This document shows, in pieces, positions 1-10,255 of a stretch of DNA of 32,967 bases. Made by a program: the position numbers and the translations under genes. The notes beneath the pieces were generated by a model. That model had not been told where the DNA came from, ran no database searches, and was given only the letters and a program-made list of their open reading frames with translations. Position 1 is the stretch's first letter, and every line of letters starts with the position of its first letter. The stretch spans positions 1 through 32,967 of the forward strand of contig NZ_JAASAE010000024.1 of assembly GCF_012726205.1 (NCBI RefSeq), in the 5' to 3' direction. Origin of the DNA: Rhodococcus sp. HNM0569 (lineage in GTDB: Bacteria; Actinomycetota; Actinomycetes; Mycobacteriales; Mycobacteriaceae).

Positions 1-3
1 ACC

Positions 4-306
4 ATGGCCACCGGCGAACACGTGATCACCGAACCCACAGGCGAATTCAGCGCCACCGACGAGCCACAGAACGACGGCGCCGGCATCGCCGACGCCGACA
101 TCGCAGCAGCCCTCGGCGTCGAACTCACCGAACCTGCCGCACTGCAGCGGTTCTTCGGTCAACCCAACGAGCGTGGCGTCGAGGACGACTTGAAGTACAT
201 CCTCGACGCCACGCCACCCCCGCCCGCAGTGCGGGAACCGGTCCCTGCCGTCCCGGCCCACCGGCCCGCCTACTTGGATTGCGACGACGACCCACCCCCG
301 TTCTGA
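4..306 (+). CDS. Hypothetical protein, probably the 3' end of a gene starting upstream
   Basis: I do not recognise this protein. The frame is open to the window edge, so the ATG at base 4 may be internal and the true start may lie outside. Codon choice is strongly C/G at third positions, as in the confident genes here, which supports real coding. The visible 100 residues are acidic in the first part and rich in proline and alanine near the end (a run of four prolines around residue 71), finishing in a short Asp/Pro tail ending DDPPPF. There are no hydrophobic segments and only one cysteine, so it is probably a soluble and partly disordered tail. It converges on the DUF4352 gene, with 18 bp between the stops. 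No function is proposed. Confidence 0.5.
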   Translation: MATGEHVITEPTGEFSATDEPQNDGAGIADADIAAALGVELTEPAALQRFFGQPNERGVEDDLKYILDATPPPPAVREPVPAVPAHRPAYLDCDDDPPPF

Positions 307-324
307 TACCTCGGCGGAAACCGC

Positions 325-957
325 CTACTGCAGAGACATCTTCACTCCGCCGGAGAACATCGAATCGTGCAGTTCCATCGATGCGGGAACGGCATCTGCC
401 GGCATGTCGTAGACCACCTTCAACGTCACCGAATTACCCGGGTTGATCTTGTCCCAGATCGCGACATCGGTGTCGAGGTTCATCGCCGCCGTCATATCCG
501 CGCTGAACTTGCGACCCTGACCGTCGAACAGTTTCTGGTCGTCCGGGCTCACGCCCTTCGGTTCGTCCGACGTGTTCAAGACCGTCATCGTGACCACCAC
601 GAACTGTCCCTGCGCCTCCTTCGCCAGGTACGGGTTGTCGCCAAGCGACGAGAGGCCGGTTTCGACGTTCGTGACGGTGAACTCGAACTTGCCGTCCCGC
701 ACCGGAGTCCCGATGCCCGCGGCAGCGGGTTCCGGTTCCGCGGCCACCGGAGCCACCGGAGCCGCCGGGCTCTCTGCAGCCGGTGCCGACGCCACGGGCG
801 CCGTCGAAGCGTCCTTGTCCTCGCCGCCGCCGGTAACCCCGACGACAACCAACACCCCGACGATCGCACCGACCAACCACGGCCACTTCCTGGACTTCTT
901 CCTCGGTGCCTGCGCCGGATAGGGCTGAGCGGGACCGGGGTACTGAGGTGTCGACAT
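325..957 (-). CDS. DUF4352-domain membrane-anchored protein
   Basis: Predicted 210-residue cell-envelope protein. A short Pro/Tyr/Gln-rich cytoplasmic head (MSTPQYPGP...) is followed by a basic stretch (RKKSRKW) and one transmembrane helix at about residues 25-43. Next comes a low-complexity Ala/Pro/Glu linker (about 50-80), then a globular extracytoplasmic domain with the DUF4352 pattern: [13 protein letters not shown], then [10 protein letters not shown], a segment about the protein's reported state (LFDGQGRKF) and a closing [13 protein letters not shown]4352 is an immunoglobulin-like fold of unknown precise role, common on Gram-positive surfaces. The ATG at 957 was chosen over an upstream extension because AAAGG sits 7-8 bases before it and the protein then begins with the usual head-TM layout. 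It is divergent from hsdR across 233 bp. Confidence 0.8.
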   Translation of the reverse strand: MSTPQYPGPAQPYPAQAPRKKSRKWPWLVGAIVGVLVVVGVTGGGEDKDASTAPVASAPAAESPAAPVAPVAAEPEPAAAGIGTPVRDGKFEFTVTNVETGLSSLGDNPYLAKEAQGQFVVVTMTVLNTSDEPKGVSPDDQKLFDGQGRKFSADMTAAMNLDTDVAIWDKINPGNSVTLKVVYDMPADAVPASMELHDSMFSGGVKMSLQ

Positions 958-1067
958 GACGTGACCTTTCTGTGCAGCAGAGACGCTGTGACTGTCGGAA
1001 ACGGGATCGGATCCCGCCTCGATGCCGCAATCGTGTAACCCGACGCCCAATCGACGAAGTAAACGGT

Positions 1068-1085
1068 CGATAAGGCGGCTTATCG
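1068..1085. promoter_or_regulatory. Palindrome between the divergent DUF4352 and hsdR genes
   Basis: CGATAAG, a 4-base spacer (GCGG), then CTTATCG: perfect 7-bp arms. It lies about 105 bp before the hsdR start and 110 bp before the DUF4352 start. It could be an operator shared by the divergent pair. There is no T-run, so a terminator is unlikely. The role is inferred from position only. Confidence 0.35.
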
Positions 1086-1190
1086 GCAAGAGAACGAGAA
1101 GAGCGCAGCGGGGCGCATACGATCAGTCGCGAGCGACGGTGACTGCCGCCGCACCCATCTACATTGATGACCATGAACGAGGGAGGGGAC

Positions 1191-4100
1191 ATGGTGGACC
1201 ACAGCCTCAGCGACCACGGCCTGAGCGAAGCCGACTGGGAGCATCTGGCCCTCGAGACGCTCGGTGAGCTCGGTTGGACACCGATGCAGGGCACGTCCAT
1301 CGCCCCTGACACCGGTCAGCGGGCCGGCTGGGACGAACTCCTCGTCGTTCCCCGGCTACGCGCCGCCATCGCGGCCCTCAATCCGGCGCTGCCGCCGCAC
1401 GTCGTCGACGAGGCGACGGCGATCGTCGCGTCGGCCGGATCGCTCGACGCTCTCGCCGAGAACCACACGATTCACGGCTACCTCACCGAGGGGCTGCGGA
1501 AGGTGACCTACACGGACGAGTCCGGCGCCGAGGTGACGCCGACGATCCGGCTCGTCTCCACGTCGCCGGACGACAACGACTGGCTCGCCGTCAGTCAGGT
1601 CACCGTCCGCAAGACCGATGTGCACCGCCGGTTCGATCTGGTGCTGTACCTCAACGGGATGCCCGTCGCGATAGTCGAACTCAAACGCGGCGGCAGCGAG
1701 CGGGCCGGCCTCGCCGAGGCGCATGCGCAGCTGCGCACCTACCTCGCCGAGTTCCCCTTGGCGTTCCGTTTCTCGCTGCTCACGCTGGTCTCGGACGGCG
1801 TCACAGCGCGATACGGCACCGCGTTCACGCCGTTCAACCACTTCTCGCCGTGGAATGTCGACGACGACGGCAAACCCGTCGGCGCGACGTCGGCGCCCGC
1901 ACTCGAGACGGCGGTGTACGGGCTGTTCAACCAGGAACGCTTCTTGCAGTTGCTGCGCAACTTCACGGCGTTCGACAAGGGGGAGAGCGGCCTCGTCAAG
2001 CGGATTGCCAAGCCGCACCAGTACTTCGCCGTCACCAAGGCCGTCGCCTCCACGGTGCACGCCGTCGAATCCAGCGGCAAGGCCGGAGTCGTCTGGCACA
2101 CGCAGGGTTCCGGAAAGTCGATGGAGATGGAGCTCTACGCCGCGCAGGTGATCCGGCACCCGAAACTGGCGAACCCGACGATCGTCGTCATCACCGACCG
2201 CACCGAGCTGGACGGCCAACTGTACGAGACGTTCCTGCGCTCGCAGCTGTTGCCCGAACAGCCACGGCAGATCCGGCGGCGTGAGGAACTGCGGGCGGAG
2301 CTGTCGGGCCGCACCACTGGCGGCATCTACTTCACCACTTTGCAGAAGTTCGGAAAAACGAAGGAAGAGAGGGACTCCGGGGCCAGTCACCCCCAGCTCT
2401 CGGCCCGCAGGAACATCATTGTGGTGGTCGACGAGGCGCACCGCAGCCACTACGACAACCTCGACGGCTACGCCCGGCACCTGCGTGACGCGCTCCCGCA
2501 TGCCGCGCTCATCGCATTCACCGGCACGCCGGTGTCCTTCGACGACCGCAACACCCGCGACGTCTTCGGCGACTACATCGACATCTACGACCTGACCCGC
2601 GCCGTCGAGGACGGGGCGACGGTCCCCGTCTACTTCGAGAGCCGGCTCGTCAAGGTCGCCTTCGCCGACGGAATCACCGAAACCGATCTCGACGCCTCGG
2701 CGGACGAGGCGACCGTCGGGCTCGACGACACCGAACGCGAACGCGTCGAGAAGAGCGTGGCGGTGGTCAACGCCGTCTACGGTGCGCCCGCCCGCCTCGA
2801 CCAGCTCGCCCGTGACCTCGTCGAGCACTGGGAGCGCAGACGCGCCGCGATGAGCGAGTTCGTCGGCTCGGCGGACAACCCGACAGCGCCCGGCAAGGCG
2901 ATGATCGTCGGCGGCACCCGCGAGATCTGCGCGAACCTCTACTCGCGGATCGTTGCGCTGCGCCCGGACTGGCATTCCGACGACCTCGACAAGGGCAGGA
3001 TCAAGGTCGTCTACTCGGGCGACGCGTCCGATCAGCCGCCGATCAGCGACCACGTGCGCCGCGACTCGGCGAACGCCGTCGTCAAAAAGCGCATCAAGGA
3101 CATCGACGACGAACTCGAACTGGTCATCGTCAAGGACATGATGCTCACCGGTTTCGACGCACCGCCGCTGCACACGATGTACCTGGACCGGCCGCTCAAA
3201 GGGGCGCTGCTGATGCAGGCCCTCGCCCGCGTCAACCGCACCTTCCGGGGCAAGCAGGACGGGCTCCTCGTCGCCTACGCGCCCGTCGCCGACAACCTGG
3301 CAGCAGCGCTCGCCGAGTACACCGAATCGGACCAGGAATCCAAGCCGCTCGGCCGCGACATCGACGCGGCGATCGACACCGCGAAGAACCTCGTCACCAA
3401 ACTCGAGAACATCCTGCACGGGTTCGACTGGCGGGGGAGGCTCCGCGAGCCCGGTCCGCAGTCGTACCTGCGTGCGGCACTCGGTGCCGTCGACTACCTG
3501 CGCGACCCGCGGCACCCGGAGAACCAGGTGGCCGAGGGTGAACAGACCCTCGCCGCGCGCTACCGCACGTTCTCGTCGCAGCTGTCGCGGGTGTGGGCCA
3601 TCTGCGGCAGCCGGGAGGAACTACGCGAGCAGGCGCCCGTCGCACGGTTCTTCGAAGAGGTCCGCGTCTACATGGCCAAGTTCGACGCCGAGGACCGGGC
3701 GGCCCGGGGGCAGGTGGTACCCGAGGACGTCGAACGCGCACTGCGGACGCTGATGGCCGCATCCGTCGAATCGGGTGAGGTCCTCGACATCTACGACGCG
3801 GCGGGGATGCCGAAGCCGTCGCTGTCCGAGATCAACGTCGACTTCGTCACCCGCACGCAGCGGGCCCGCAACCCGAACCTCGCGATCGAGGCGCTCCGCA
3901 GGCTCGTCAACGAGGAGTCCCGAAAAGCTGCCCGGCACAACATCGTGCGTCAGCGGGCCTTCTCGGAACGGTTGCAGGAGTTGATGCGCAAATACACCAA
4001 CAGTCAGCTCACGTCTGCCGAAGTGATAGCGGCGATGGTCGAGATGGCGCAGGAGGTGGCGCACGAGGCCGACCGAGGCAAGCGATTCGACCCGCCGCTC

Positions 4101-4379
4101 GACCACAACGAACTCGCCTTCTACGACGCCGTGAGCCAGAACCCGTCCGCCGTCGAGGAACAGGGCGAGGGCAAGCTCGCCGAGATCGCGCGCGACCTCG
4201 TCGCCGTCATGCGCCGGGACATCAAGACCGACTGGACCCAGCGCGACGACGTCAAGGCGAAGCTGCGTTCGCAGATCAAGCGGTTGCTGGTGCGGCACGG
4301 CTATCCGCCGGATCAGCAACCCGCCGCGATCAAACTCGTCCTCGAGCAGATGGAGACGATCGCGCCCGAGATGGCATGA
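1191..4379 (+). CDS. hsdR: Type I restriction enzyme R (restriction/translocase) subunit
   Basis: Motor and nuclease subunit of a type I restriction-modification enzyme: it translocates DNA using ATP and cuts unmodified DNA when joined to HsdM and HsdS. The protein has 1062 residues, normal for the family. The N-terminal PD-(D/E)xK nuclease is visible as D149, E163-x-K165 within FDLVLYLNG...IVELKRGG. The SF2 helicase core follows: Walker A GSGKS with K309, motif Ia near DRTELDGQL, DEAH box 414-417, motif III FTGTP, and motif VI near QALARVNRTF. The rest is the C-terminal helical region. The ATG at 1191 is preferred because GGGAGGGG ends a few bases before it; in-frame TTG/ATG codons at 1164-1173 lack such a site. 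No hsdM or hsdS lies in the window. The gene sits directly upstream of the conserved phoH operon, which suggests an inserted or island-edge gene. Confidence 0.93.
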   Translation: MVDHSLSDHGLSEADWEHLALETLGELGWTPMQGTSIAPDTGQRAGWDELLVVPRLRAAIAALNPALPPHVVDEATAIVASAGSLDALAENHTIHGYLTEGLRKVTYTDESGAEVTPTIRLVSTSPDDNDWLAVSQVTVRKTDVHRRFDLVLYLNGMPVAIVELKRGGSERAGLAEAHAQLRTYLAEFPLAFRFSLLTLVSDGVTARYGTAFTPFNHFSPWNVDDDGKPVGATSAPALETAVYGLFNQERFLQLLRNFTAFDKGESGLVKRIAKPHQYFAVTKAVASTVHAVESSGKAGVVWHTQGSGKSMEMELYAAQVIRHPKLANPTIVVITDRTELDGQLYETFLRSQLLPEQPRQIRRREELRAELSGRTTGGIYFTTLQKFGKTKEERDSGASHPQLSARRNIIVVVDEAHRSHYDNLDGYARHLRDALPHAALIAFTGTPVSFDDRNTRDVFGDYIDIYDLTRAVEDGATVPVYFESRLVKVAFADGITETDLDASADEATVGLDDTERERVEKSVAVVNAVYGAPARLDQLARDLVEHWERRRAAMSEFVGSADNPTAPGKAMIVGGTREICANLYSRIVALRPDWHSDDLDKGRIKVVYSGDASDQPPISDHVRRDSANAVVKKRIKDIDDELELVIVKDMMLTGFDAPPLHTMYLDRPLKGALLMQALARVNRTFRGKQDGLLVAYAPVADNLAAALAEYTESDQESKPLGRDIDAAIDTAKNLVTKLENILHGFDWRGRLREPGPQSYLRAALGAVDYLRDPRHPENQVAEGEQTLAARYRTFSSQLSRVWAICGSREELREQAPVARFFEEVRVYMAKFDAEDRAARGQVVPEDVERALRTLMAASVESGEVLDIYDAAGMPKPSLSEINVDFVTRTQRARNPNLAIEALRRLVNEESRKAARHNIVRQRAFSERLQELMRKYTNSQLTSAEVIAAMVEMAQEVAHEADRGKRFDPPLDHNELAFYDAVSQNPSAVEEQGEGKLAEIARDLVAVMRRDIKTDWTQRDDVKAKLRSQIKRLLVRHGYPPDQQPAAIKLVLEQMETIAPEMA

Positions 4380-4433
4380 GTCCCGAGACGGCCGAGCGGG
4401 TGTTACTCGGTGGGAAACGTCCCATATGCACGA

Positions 4434-4439
4434 TAGAAT
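4434..4439 (+). promoter_or_regulatory. Candidate -10 element for the phoH operon
   Basis: TAGAAT, close to the TATAAT consensus, 64 bp before the phoH GTG. The hexamer 17 bp further upstream (TGGGAA) is a poor -35. Transcription would start near 4446, downstream of the in-frame ATG codons at 4426 and 4444. This supports starting PhoH at 4504. Confidence 0.5.
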
Positions 4440-4503
4440 CGGGATGCGGTCACACGCCATCACACTCTGTCGTCGGATACGGAAAGCAGGCCATAGCCCC
4501 CAC

Positions 4504-5604
<1,101 letters not shown>

Positions 5605-5640
5605 GCTGTATTGCCGCCGAAAGAGGAGAAGACGACACAC

Positions 5641-6183
5641 ATGAGCATCGAGGTCTCGAACGAATCGGGCATGGACGTCACCGAGGAGGAACTCGTCAGC
5701 GTCGCCCGCTTCGTCATCGCGCGGATGGATGTGCATCCGGCAGCGGAACTGTCGATGGTGCTGGTGGACTCGGCGACGATGGCAGACCTCCACATGAAGT
5801 GGATGGACCTGCCGGGACCCACCGACGTGATGTCCTTCCCGATGGACGAACTCGAACCGGGCGGCCGCCCCGACGCGCCCGAGCCGGGTCCGGCCATGCT
5901 CGGCGACATCGTGCTGTGCCCGTCGTTCGCTGCCGATCAGGCGGCGAAGGCGGGGCACCCGCTGGCGCACGAGTTGGCGCTGCTCACGGTCCACGGTGTG
6001 CTGCACCTGCTCGGGTACGACCACGCCGAGCCGGACGAGGAGAAGGAGATGTTCGGTCTCCAGAACCGTCTGCTCGAGGACTGGTACGAAGACGTGCGGC
6101 GCGCCGAGCGCGACGCGGAACTCGCCGCGCGTGACCGGCGCCTGCTCGGCAAGGCCGGCTTCTTCGACGCACCCGAACAGTGA
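5641..6183 (+). CDS. ybeY: Endoribonuclease YbeY (rRNA maturation)
   Basis: Zinc-dependent single-strand endoribonuclease that takes part in 16S rRNA 3'-end maturation and ribosome quality control. The protein has 180 residues. The diagnostic metal site [11 protein letters not shown] is intact, with H118, H122 and H128 as ligands. The upstream motif [12 protein letters not shown] and the LGDIVLCP strand also match the family. The C-terminus has a charged helical extension ([15 protein letters not shown]...), as in other actinobacteria. The ATG at 5641 was chosen because AGGAG (5624-5628) precedes it; the in-frame TTG at 5611 would place that site inside the gene. The stop overlaps the next start by 4 bases (GTGA), so translation is likely coupled. 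Confidence 0.94.
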   Translation: MSIEVSNESGMDVTEEELVSVARFVIARMDVHPAAELSMVLVDSATMADLHMKWMDLPGPTDVMSFPMDELEPGGRPDAPEPGPAMLGDIVLCPSFAADQAAKAGHPLAHELALLTVHGVLHLLGYDHAEPDEEKEMFGLQNRLLEDWYEDVRRAERDAELAARDRRLLGKAGFFDAPEQ

Positions 6184-7538
6184 CCGGCGCGATAGCGCTG
6201 ATCGCCGTCGCGATCGTGCTGGTCCCCCTCGGGGGCCTGTTCGCCGCGGTCGACGCGGCACTGGCGACGGTCTCGCCCGCACGCGTCGAGGAGATGATCA
6301 AGGAAGAGCGGCCCGGGGCGCCTCGGTTGCTCGCGGTCGTCGAAGACCGCCCCCGCTACGTCAACCTGATGGTGCTGCTGCGCATCCTGTGCGAGATCAC
6401 GGCCACCGTCGTCCTCGCGGCCGCGCTGATCGACCTGCTGCCCCTCGTATGGGCGCTCGTGGTCACGGCGGTCGTGATGGTCGTCGTCGACTACGTCGTC
6501 ATCGGTGTCGGTCCCCGCACGCTCGGCCGTCAGCACGCGTACCAGCTCGCGTTGCCCGCCGCGATGCCGTTGCAGGTGCTCGGTGCGCTGCTGGGGCCGG
6601 TCACCCGCCTGCTCATCGTGATCGGCAACGCGGTGACGCCGGGCCGCGGCTTCCGCAACGGCCCCTTCGCATCCGAGATCGAGCTGCGCGAGCTCGTCGA
6701 CCTCGCGCAGGAGCGTGGCGTCGTCGCGGACGACGAACGTCGCATGATCCAGTCGGTGTTCGAGCTGGGCGACACGACGGCACGCGAGGTGATGGTGCCA
6801 CGCACCGAGATGGTCTGGATCGAATCCGGCAAGACCGCGGGGCAGGCGACATCGCTCGCGGTGCGCAGCGGTCACTCGCGGATCCCGGTGATCGGCGAGA
6901 ACGTCGACGACGTCCTCGGAGTCGTCTATCTCAAGGATCTCGTGCAGCAGACCTACTACTCGCGCGACGGCGGCCGCAGCGTCACCGTCGCCGAGGTCAT
7001 GCGGCCCGCTGTGTTCGTGCCGGACTCGAAGTCGCTCGACACGCTCCTCTCGGACATGCAGCGCATGGCGAACCACATGGCGATTCTCGTCGACGAGTAC
7101 GGCGGCGTCGCAGGTCTGGTCACGATGGAGGATCTGATCGAGGAGATCGTCGGAGAGATCGCCGACGAGTACGACCAGGACGAGGTTCCGCCGGTCGAGG
7201 ACCTCGGCGACGGCACGTACCGTGTGTCGGCGCGGTTGCCGATCGAGGATCTCGGCGACCTGTTCGACGTCGAGATCGACAACGACGAGGTCGAGACGGT
7301 CGGCGGGCTCATCGGATACGAGCTGGGTCGCGTGCCGCTGCCGGGCTCCGAGGTCGAGTCGCACGGTCTCGTCCTGCGCGGCGAAGGCGGCGGATCGCCG
7401 CGCGGCCGCGTCCGTATCACCACGGTGTTCGTCCGGCGGGCCCCCACGGTGGACGAACACGACACGCGCGCGCACGGCGCCGAATCCGGCGAGCGTCGTG
7501 CGGACTCCGAAGACACCCGTCACGAAGGGACAGCATGA
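6180..7538 (+). CDS. HlyC/CorC (CNNM-type) CBS-domain membrane protein
   Basis: Integral membrane protein of the HlyC/CorC family, commonly annotated as a hemolysin and now linked to divalent-cation (Mg2+/Co2+) transport. It has 452 residues. The N-terminal DUF21 part (about 1-150) carries hydrophobic segments near 2-25, 60-85, 85-105 and 130-155. A CBS pair follows, with [14 protein letters not shown] and [22 protein letters not shown] in the first, and [12 protein letters not shown] and [26 protein letters not shown] in the second. A CorC_HlyC domain occupies about 345-420 ([18 protein letters not shown], then VETVGGLI), before a disordered charged tail. The GTG start overlaps the ybeY stop. 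It ends in ATGA with the next start, so the operon is continuous. Whether it transports or regulates ions is not shown by the sequence. Confidence 0.9.
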   Translation: MTGAIALIAVAIVLVPLGGLFAAVDAALATVSPARVEEMIKEERPGAPRLLAVVEDRPRYVNLMVLLRILCEITATVVLAAALIDLLPLVWALVVTAVVMVVVDYVVIGVGPRTLGRQHAYQLALPAAMPLQVLGALLGPVTRLLIVIGNAVTPGRGFRNGPFASEIELRELVDLAQERGVVADDERRMIQSVFELGDTTAREVMVPRTEMVWIESGKTAGQATSLAVRSGHSRIPVIGENVDDVLGVVYLKDLVQQTYYSRDGGRSVTVAEVMRPAVFVPDSKSLDTLLSDMQRMANHMAILVDEYGGVAGLVTMEDLIEEIVGEIADEYDQDEVPPVEDLGDGTYRVSARLPIEDLGDLFDVEIDNDEVETVGGLIGYELGRVPLPGSEVESHGLVLRGEGGGSPRGRVRITTVFVRRAPTVDEHDTRAHGAESGERRADSEDTRHEGTA

Positions 7539-7909
7539 GCATGGCCGAATCCGGCCCCGGCCCACTCGATTCCACCGGCGCCCTCGATACCGAGGACTCG
7601 AAGCTCGTGGTGCTCGCACGCGGCGCGTTGGGGCGCAGCGGAGGCACCCAAGGCGCTGCGGTGCGCGATCTCGACGGTCGCACGTACGCGGCGGGGGCCG
7701 TCCGACTCGACGCGCTGACACTCACGGCATTGCAGGGCGCGGTGGCGGCCGCCTTGTCGTCGGGCGCCCAGGGTTTCGAGGCCGCCGTCGTGATCGGTGC
7801 CGATCGCGACGATCCCGGCGTCGCCGCACTGCAGGAGAAGAGCCCGAACGCCGCGGTGCACGTCGCGCGCGTCGACGGCACGGTAGTCGAGAGCGGGGCA
7901 GGGGAGTGA
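7535..7909 (+). CDS. Degenerate cytidine deaminase-like protein (Rv2365c-type)
   Basis: Small 124-residue protein with an apparent cytidine-deaminase-like fold but no catalytic zinc site. The segment [27 protein letters not shown] aligns by eye with the deaminase core, in which a C/H-A-E zinc motif should stand near the TALQ (64-67) seen here. The later P-C-x-x-C motif is also absent, and the protein contains no cysteine at all. It is therefore unlikely to deaminate nucleosides, and a scaffold or regulatory role is possible. A gene of this kind sits between the CBS protein and era in mycobacteria, so its place is conserved. The ATG at 7535 overlaps the previous stop (ATGA); a second ATG lies at 7541. 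Confidence 0.75.
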   Translation: MSMAESGPGPLDSTGALDTEDSKLVVLARGALGRSGGTQGAAVRDLDGRTYAAGAVRLDALTLTALQGAVAAALSSGAQGFEAAVVIGADRDDPGVAALQEKSPNAAVHVARVDGTVVESGAGE

Positions 7910-7911
7910 GC

Positions 7912-8829
7912 ATGGCGCAGAAGGAATTCCGTTCGGGCTTCGTGTGCTTCGTCGGGCGGCCGAACACCGGCAAGTCGACGCTCACCAACGCGCTGGTCGG
8001 GTCGAAGATCGCGATCACGTCGTCGCGGCCGCAGACCACGCGGCACACCATCCGCGGCATCGTCAATCGCGACGACCTGCAGCTGATCCTCGTCGACACA
8101 CCGGGCCTGCACCGGCCGCGCACGCTGCTCGGCCAGCGGCTCAACGACCTCGTCAAGGACACGTATTCCGAGGTCGACGTCATCGGCGTGTGCGTGCCCG
8201 CGGACGAGAAGATCGGCCCAGGGGACCGCTGGATCGTCCAGCAGATCAAGCAGGTCGCACCCAAGACGGTCCTCGTCGGCATCGTCACGAAGATCGACAA
8301 GGTCGGCCGCGACGCCGTGGGGCAACAGCTGGTCGCACTGTCCGAGCTGCTCGGTCCCGAGGCCGAAGTCGTTCCGGTGTCGGCGCAGTCCGGTGAGCAG
8401 GTGGACGTGCTCGTGGACGTGCTGCGTGACCAGATGGAGCCGGGACCGGCGTTCTACCCCGACGGCGAGCTCACCGACGAGCCCGAGGAAACGCTGATGG
8501 CCGAGCTGATCCGCGAGGCCGCGCTCGAGGGCCTGGGCGACGAGCTTCCGCACTCGCTCGCCGTCGTGATCGAGGAGATCGTGCCGCGCGAGGGGCGCAC
8601 CGAGAAGCAGGGCGAACTGCTCGATGTGCACGCTCTGCTGTATGTCGAGCGGGCGAGCCAGAAGGGCATCGTGATCGGCAAGGGCGGCACTCGGCTGCGC
8701 GAGGTGGGCACTCGCGCCCGCACGCAGATCGAGCGACTGCTCGGCACCAAGATCTATCTCGACCTGCACGTCAAGGTCGCGAAGGACTGGCAGCGGGACC
8801 CGAAGCAGCTCGGCCGCCTCGGGTTCTGA
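7912..8829 (+). CDS. era: GTPase Era
   Basis: Essential GTPase that binds the 3' region of 16S rRNA and assists 30S subunit assembly. It has 305 residues. GTPase motifs in order: G1 GRPNTGKST (K21), G2 region RPQTTRHTIRG, G3 DTPG, and G4 TKID where many relatives have NKID/NKVD. The C-terminal KH domain carries the conserved run IVIGKGGTRLREVG and ends IYLDLHVKVAKDWQRD. GGGGAG (7901-7906) lies 5 bases before the ATG at 7912. A GTG two codons upstream (7906) would overlap the previous stop and is an alternative. It closes the phoH-ybeY operon and its last 59 bp overlap the convergent MocR gene. Link to YbeY: both act on 16S rRNA maturation. Confidence 0.96.
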   Translation: MAQKEFRSGFVCFVGRPNTGKSTLTNALVGSKIAITSSRPQTTRHTIRGIVNRDDLQLILVDTPGLHRPRTLLGQRLNDLVKDTYSEVDVIGVCVPADEKIGPGDRWIVQQIKQVAPKTVLVGIVTKIDKVGRDAVGQQLVALSELLGPEAEVVPVSAQSGEQVDVLVDVLRDQMEPGPAFYPDGELTDEPEETLMAELIREAALEGLGDELPHSLAVVIEEIVPREGRTEKQGELLDVHALLYVERASQKGIVIGKGGTRLREVGTRARTQIERLLGTKIYLDLHVKVAKDWQRDPKQLGRLGF

Positions 8830-10246
8830 CGCACGCACGAGCCGCGCCGACCAACGCCCGGGCCGCGGCAGGCGCATCCGGCTCACGTAGGCGTGAGTAT
8901 CCGCAGACGACGCCCGAACCCGAGTCGTCGGCCGAGTACTCGGCGAGCGGCGGTGCGAGGACACCGGCCCTTGCCAACTCGGCCGCGAAATCGCGGCTCG
9001 GCACGGGCGAGCGCGGCCGAACCACGACATGCAGCCCCGCGCCGATGCCGTCCACGGCGAGCAGTCCTCCGGGATCCGCTGCCGTGAGCGCGGTGACGAA
9101 TGCCGCACGCCGGGCGGCATAGGTGCGAGACGCGCGGGCGAGATGCCGCGTGAGCGCGCCCGACTCGACGAACGCGGCGAGCGCGAGCGCCGCCGTGCCG
9201 GAGCAGTGCTCACCCGCCGCGTCGAGCGCATCCGCGATACCCGCGTGCAGGTCGCGCGGCGCCACGATCCAGGCGAGACGCAGTGTGGGCGTGAGGATCT
9301 TCGACGCGGTACCCACATAGGCGACACAGTCTCGACCACCGCGCACGCTGCGCAAGGCGGGCAATGGTGCAGTGCCGTAGCGGAACTCGCCGTCGTAGTC
9401 GTCTTCCACGACGAGCGCGCCGAGAGTGCGTGCGGCGTCGACGAGTGCCGCGCGGCGCGTGACGGGCATGCGGCCACCCGTCGGATACTGGTGTGCGGGA
9501 GTGCAGTACACCGCCCGATCGGTGGGGCGCAGCAGCGCGGGATCGAGTCCGTCGCCGTCGACCGAGACCGCGCGAGGTGTGGCGCCCGCCGCGACGAACG
9601 CGTGCCGCGCGCGCGGATAGCCCGGATCCTCGAACGCGACGTCGCGGCCGTTCAGGTCGGCTGCGACGCACAGTGCGCGCAGCGCGGCTGCGACACCCGG
9701 TACCACCACGATCTCGTCGGCGCGGGCGACGATGCCGCGCGTGCGACGCAGGTGCGCGGACAGCGCGGCGCGCAGTTCCGGGTGGCTGCGTGCCGTGTCC
9801 AGGTCGACTCCGATCGCCGCGTCGGCCGCGCGACGCCAAGCCCGACGCCACTCGGTGCGCGATACCAGATCCGGATCGGGTGCGCCGGGCGTGAGGTCGA
9901 TCGTTGCTGATCCGGGCGCGGCGGGCGGTAGGCGACGGGGCGGGTCGATCACGGGGTCGGCGACTGTGCGGGCGGCGGAGCGCGCGCCTGCCGCGACACG
10001 GGTCGCGGAGCCGGGCACCGCGACCACCCAGCCCGCCGCTGCCAGCTCGTCGAAGGCTTCGACCACGGCGGTGCGGGCGACGCCCAACGTGCGCGCAAGG
10101 GCGCGGGTCGAGGGCAGCCTGTCGCCGTCGGCGAGTGTGCCCGCACGGATCTCGCGGACGAGTGCGTCGGCAAGCCGATGCCGGAGAGATCCTGGTCCGT
10201 CCGGCAGCGTGATCGGCGTGACCACGTCGTGTGGGGGACGCGCCAT
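8771..10246 (-). CDS. MocR/PdxR-type regulator (GntR helix-turn-helix fused to aminotransferase domain)
   Basis: Transcription regulator of 491 residues combining an N-terminal winged helix-turn-helix with a fold-type I PLP-binding aminotransferase-like domain. The HTH region (about 15-80) has LREALV-like LADALVREIRAG, DGDRLPSTRALARTLGVART and AVVEAFDELAAAGW. The second domain shows VVEDDYDGEFRY and the PLP-lysine motif TASKILTPTLRLAW with K316, so PLP binding should be intact. Such proteins sense PLP or amino-acid/PLP adducts and often act on a divergent target. Here the divergent neighbour is a PPOX flavoprotein gene, with dyads in the gap. The ATG at 10246 begins MARPPHD. The frame stays open 59 bp into the opposite strand of era, so the two genes overlap tail to tail. 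Confidence 0.9.
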   Translation of the reverse strand: MARPPHDVVTPITLPDGPGSLRHRLADALVREIRAGTLADGDRLPSTRALARTLGVARTAVVEAFDELAAAGWVVAVPGSATRVAAGARSAARTVADPVIDPPRRLPPAAPGSATIDLTPGAPDPDLVSRTEWRRAWRRAADAAIGVDLDTARSHPELRAALSAHLRRTRGIVARADEIVVVPGVAAALRALCVAADLNGRDVAFEDPGYPRARHAFVAAGATPRAVSVDGDGLDPALLRPTDRAVYCTPAHQYPTGGRMPVTRRAALVDAARTLGALVVEDDYDGEFRYGTAPLPALRSVRGGRDCVAYVGTASKILTPTLRLAWIVAPRDLHAGIADALDAAGEHCSGTAALALAAFVESGALTRHLARASRTYAARRAAFVTALTAADPGGLLAVDGIGAGLHVVVRPRSPVPSRDFAAELARAGVLAPPLAEYSADDSGSGVVCGYSRLREPDAPAAARALVGAARACVRTRGGRAASGPAASPSRP

Positions 10247-10255
10247 AGGGCCACG

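Noticed and set aside
1356-3515. Long open frame antisense to hsdR (719 codons)
   Set aside because: It is the mirror of a high-GC gene with strong third-position bias. Its translation is Val/Asp/Arg/Gly-rich without motifs, and hsdR on the other strand has every expected motif.
1-4380. Complete defence island
   Set aside because: Only hsdR is a recognised defence gene; no methylase, specificity subunit, toxin, nuclease or mobility gene is visible.
5937-7721. 594-codon minus-strand frame opposite ybeY and the CBS protein
   Set aside because: Arg/His/Asp-rich translation with no domain; covers well-identified genes.
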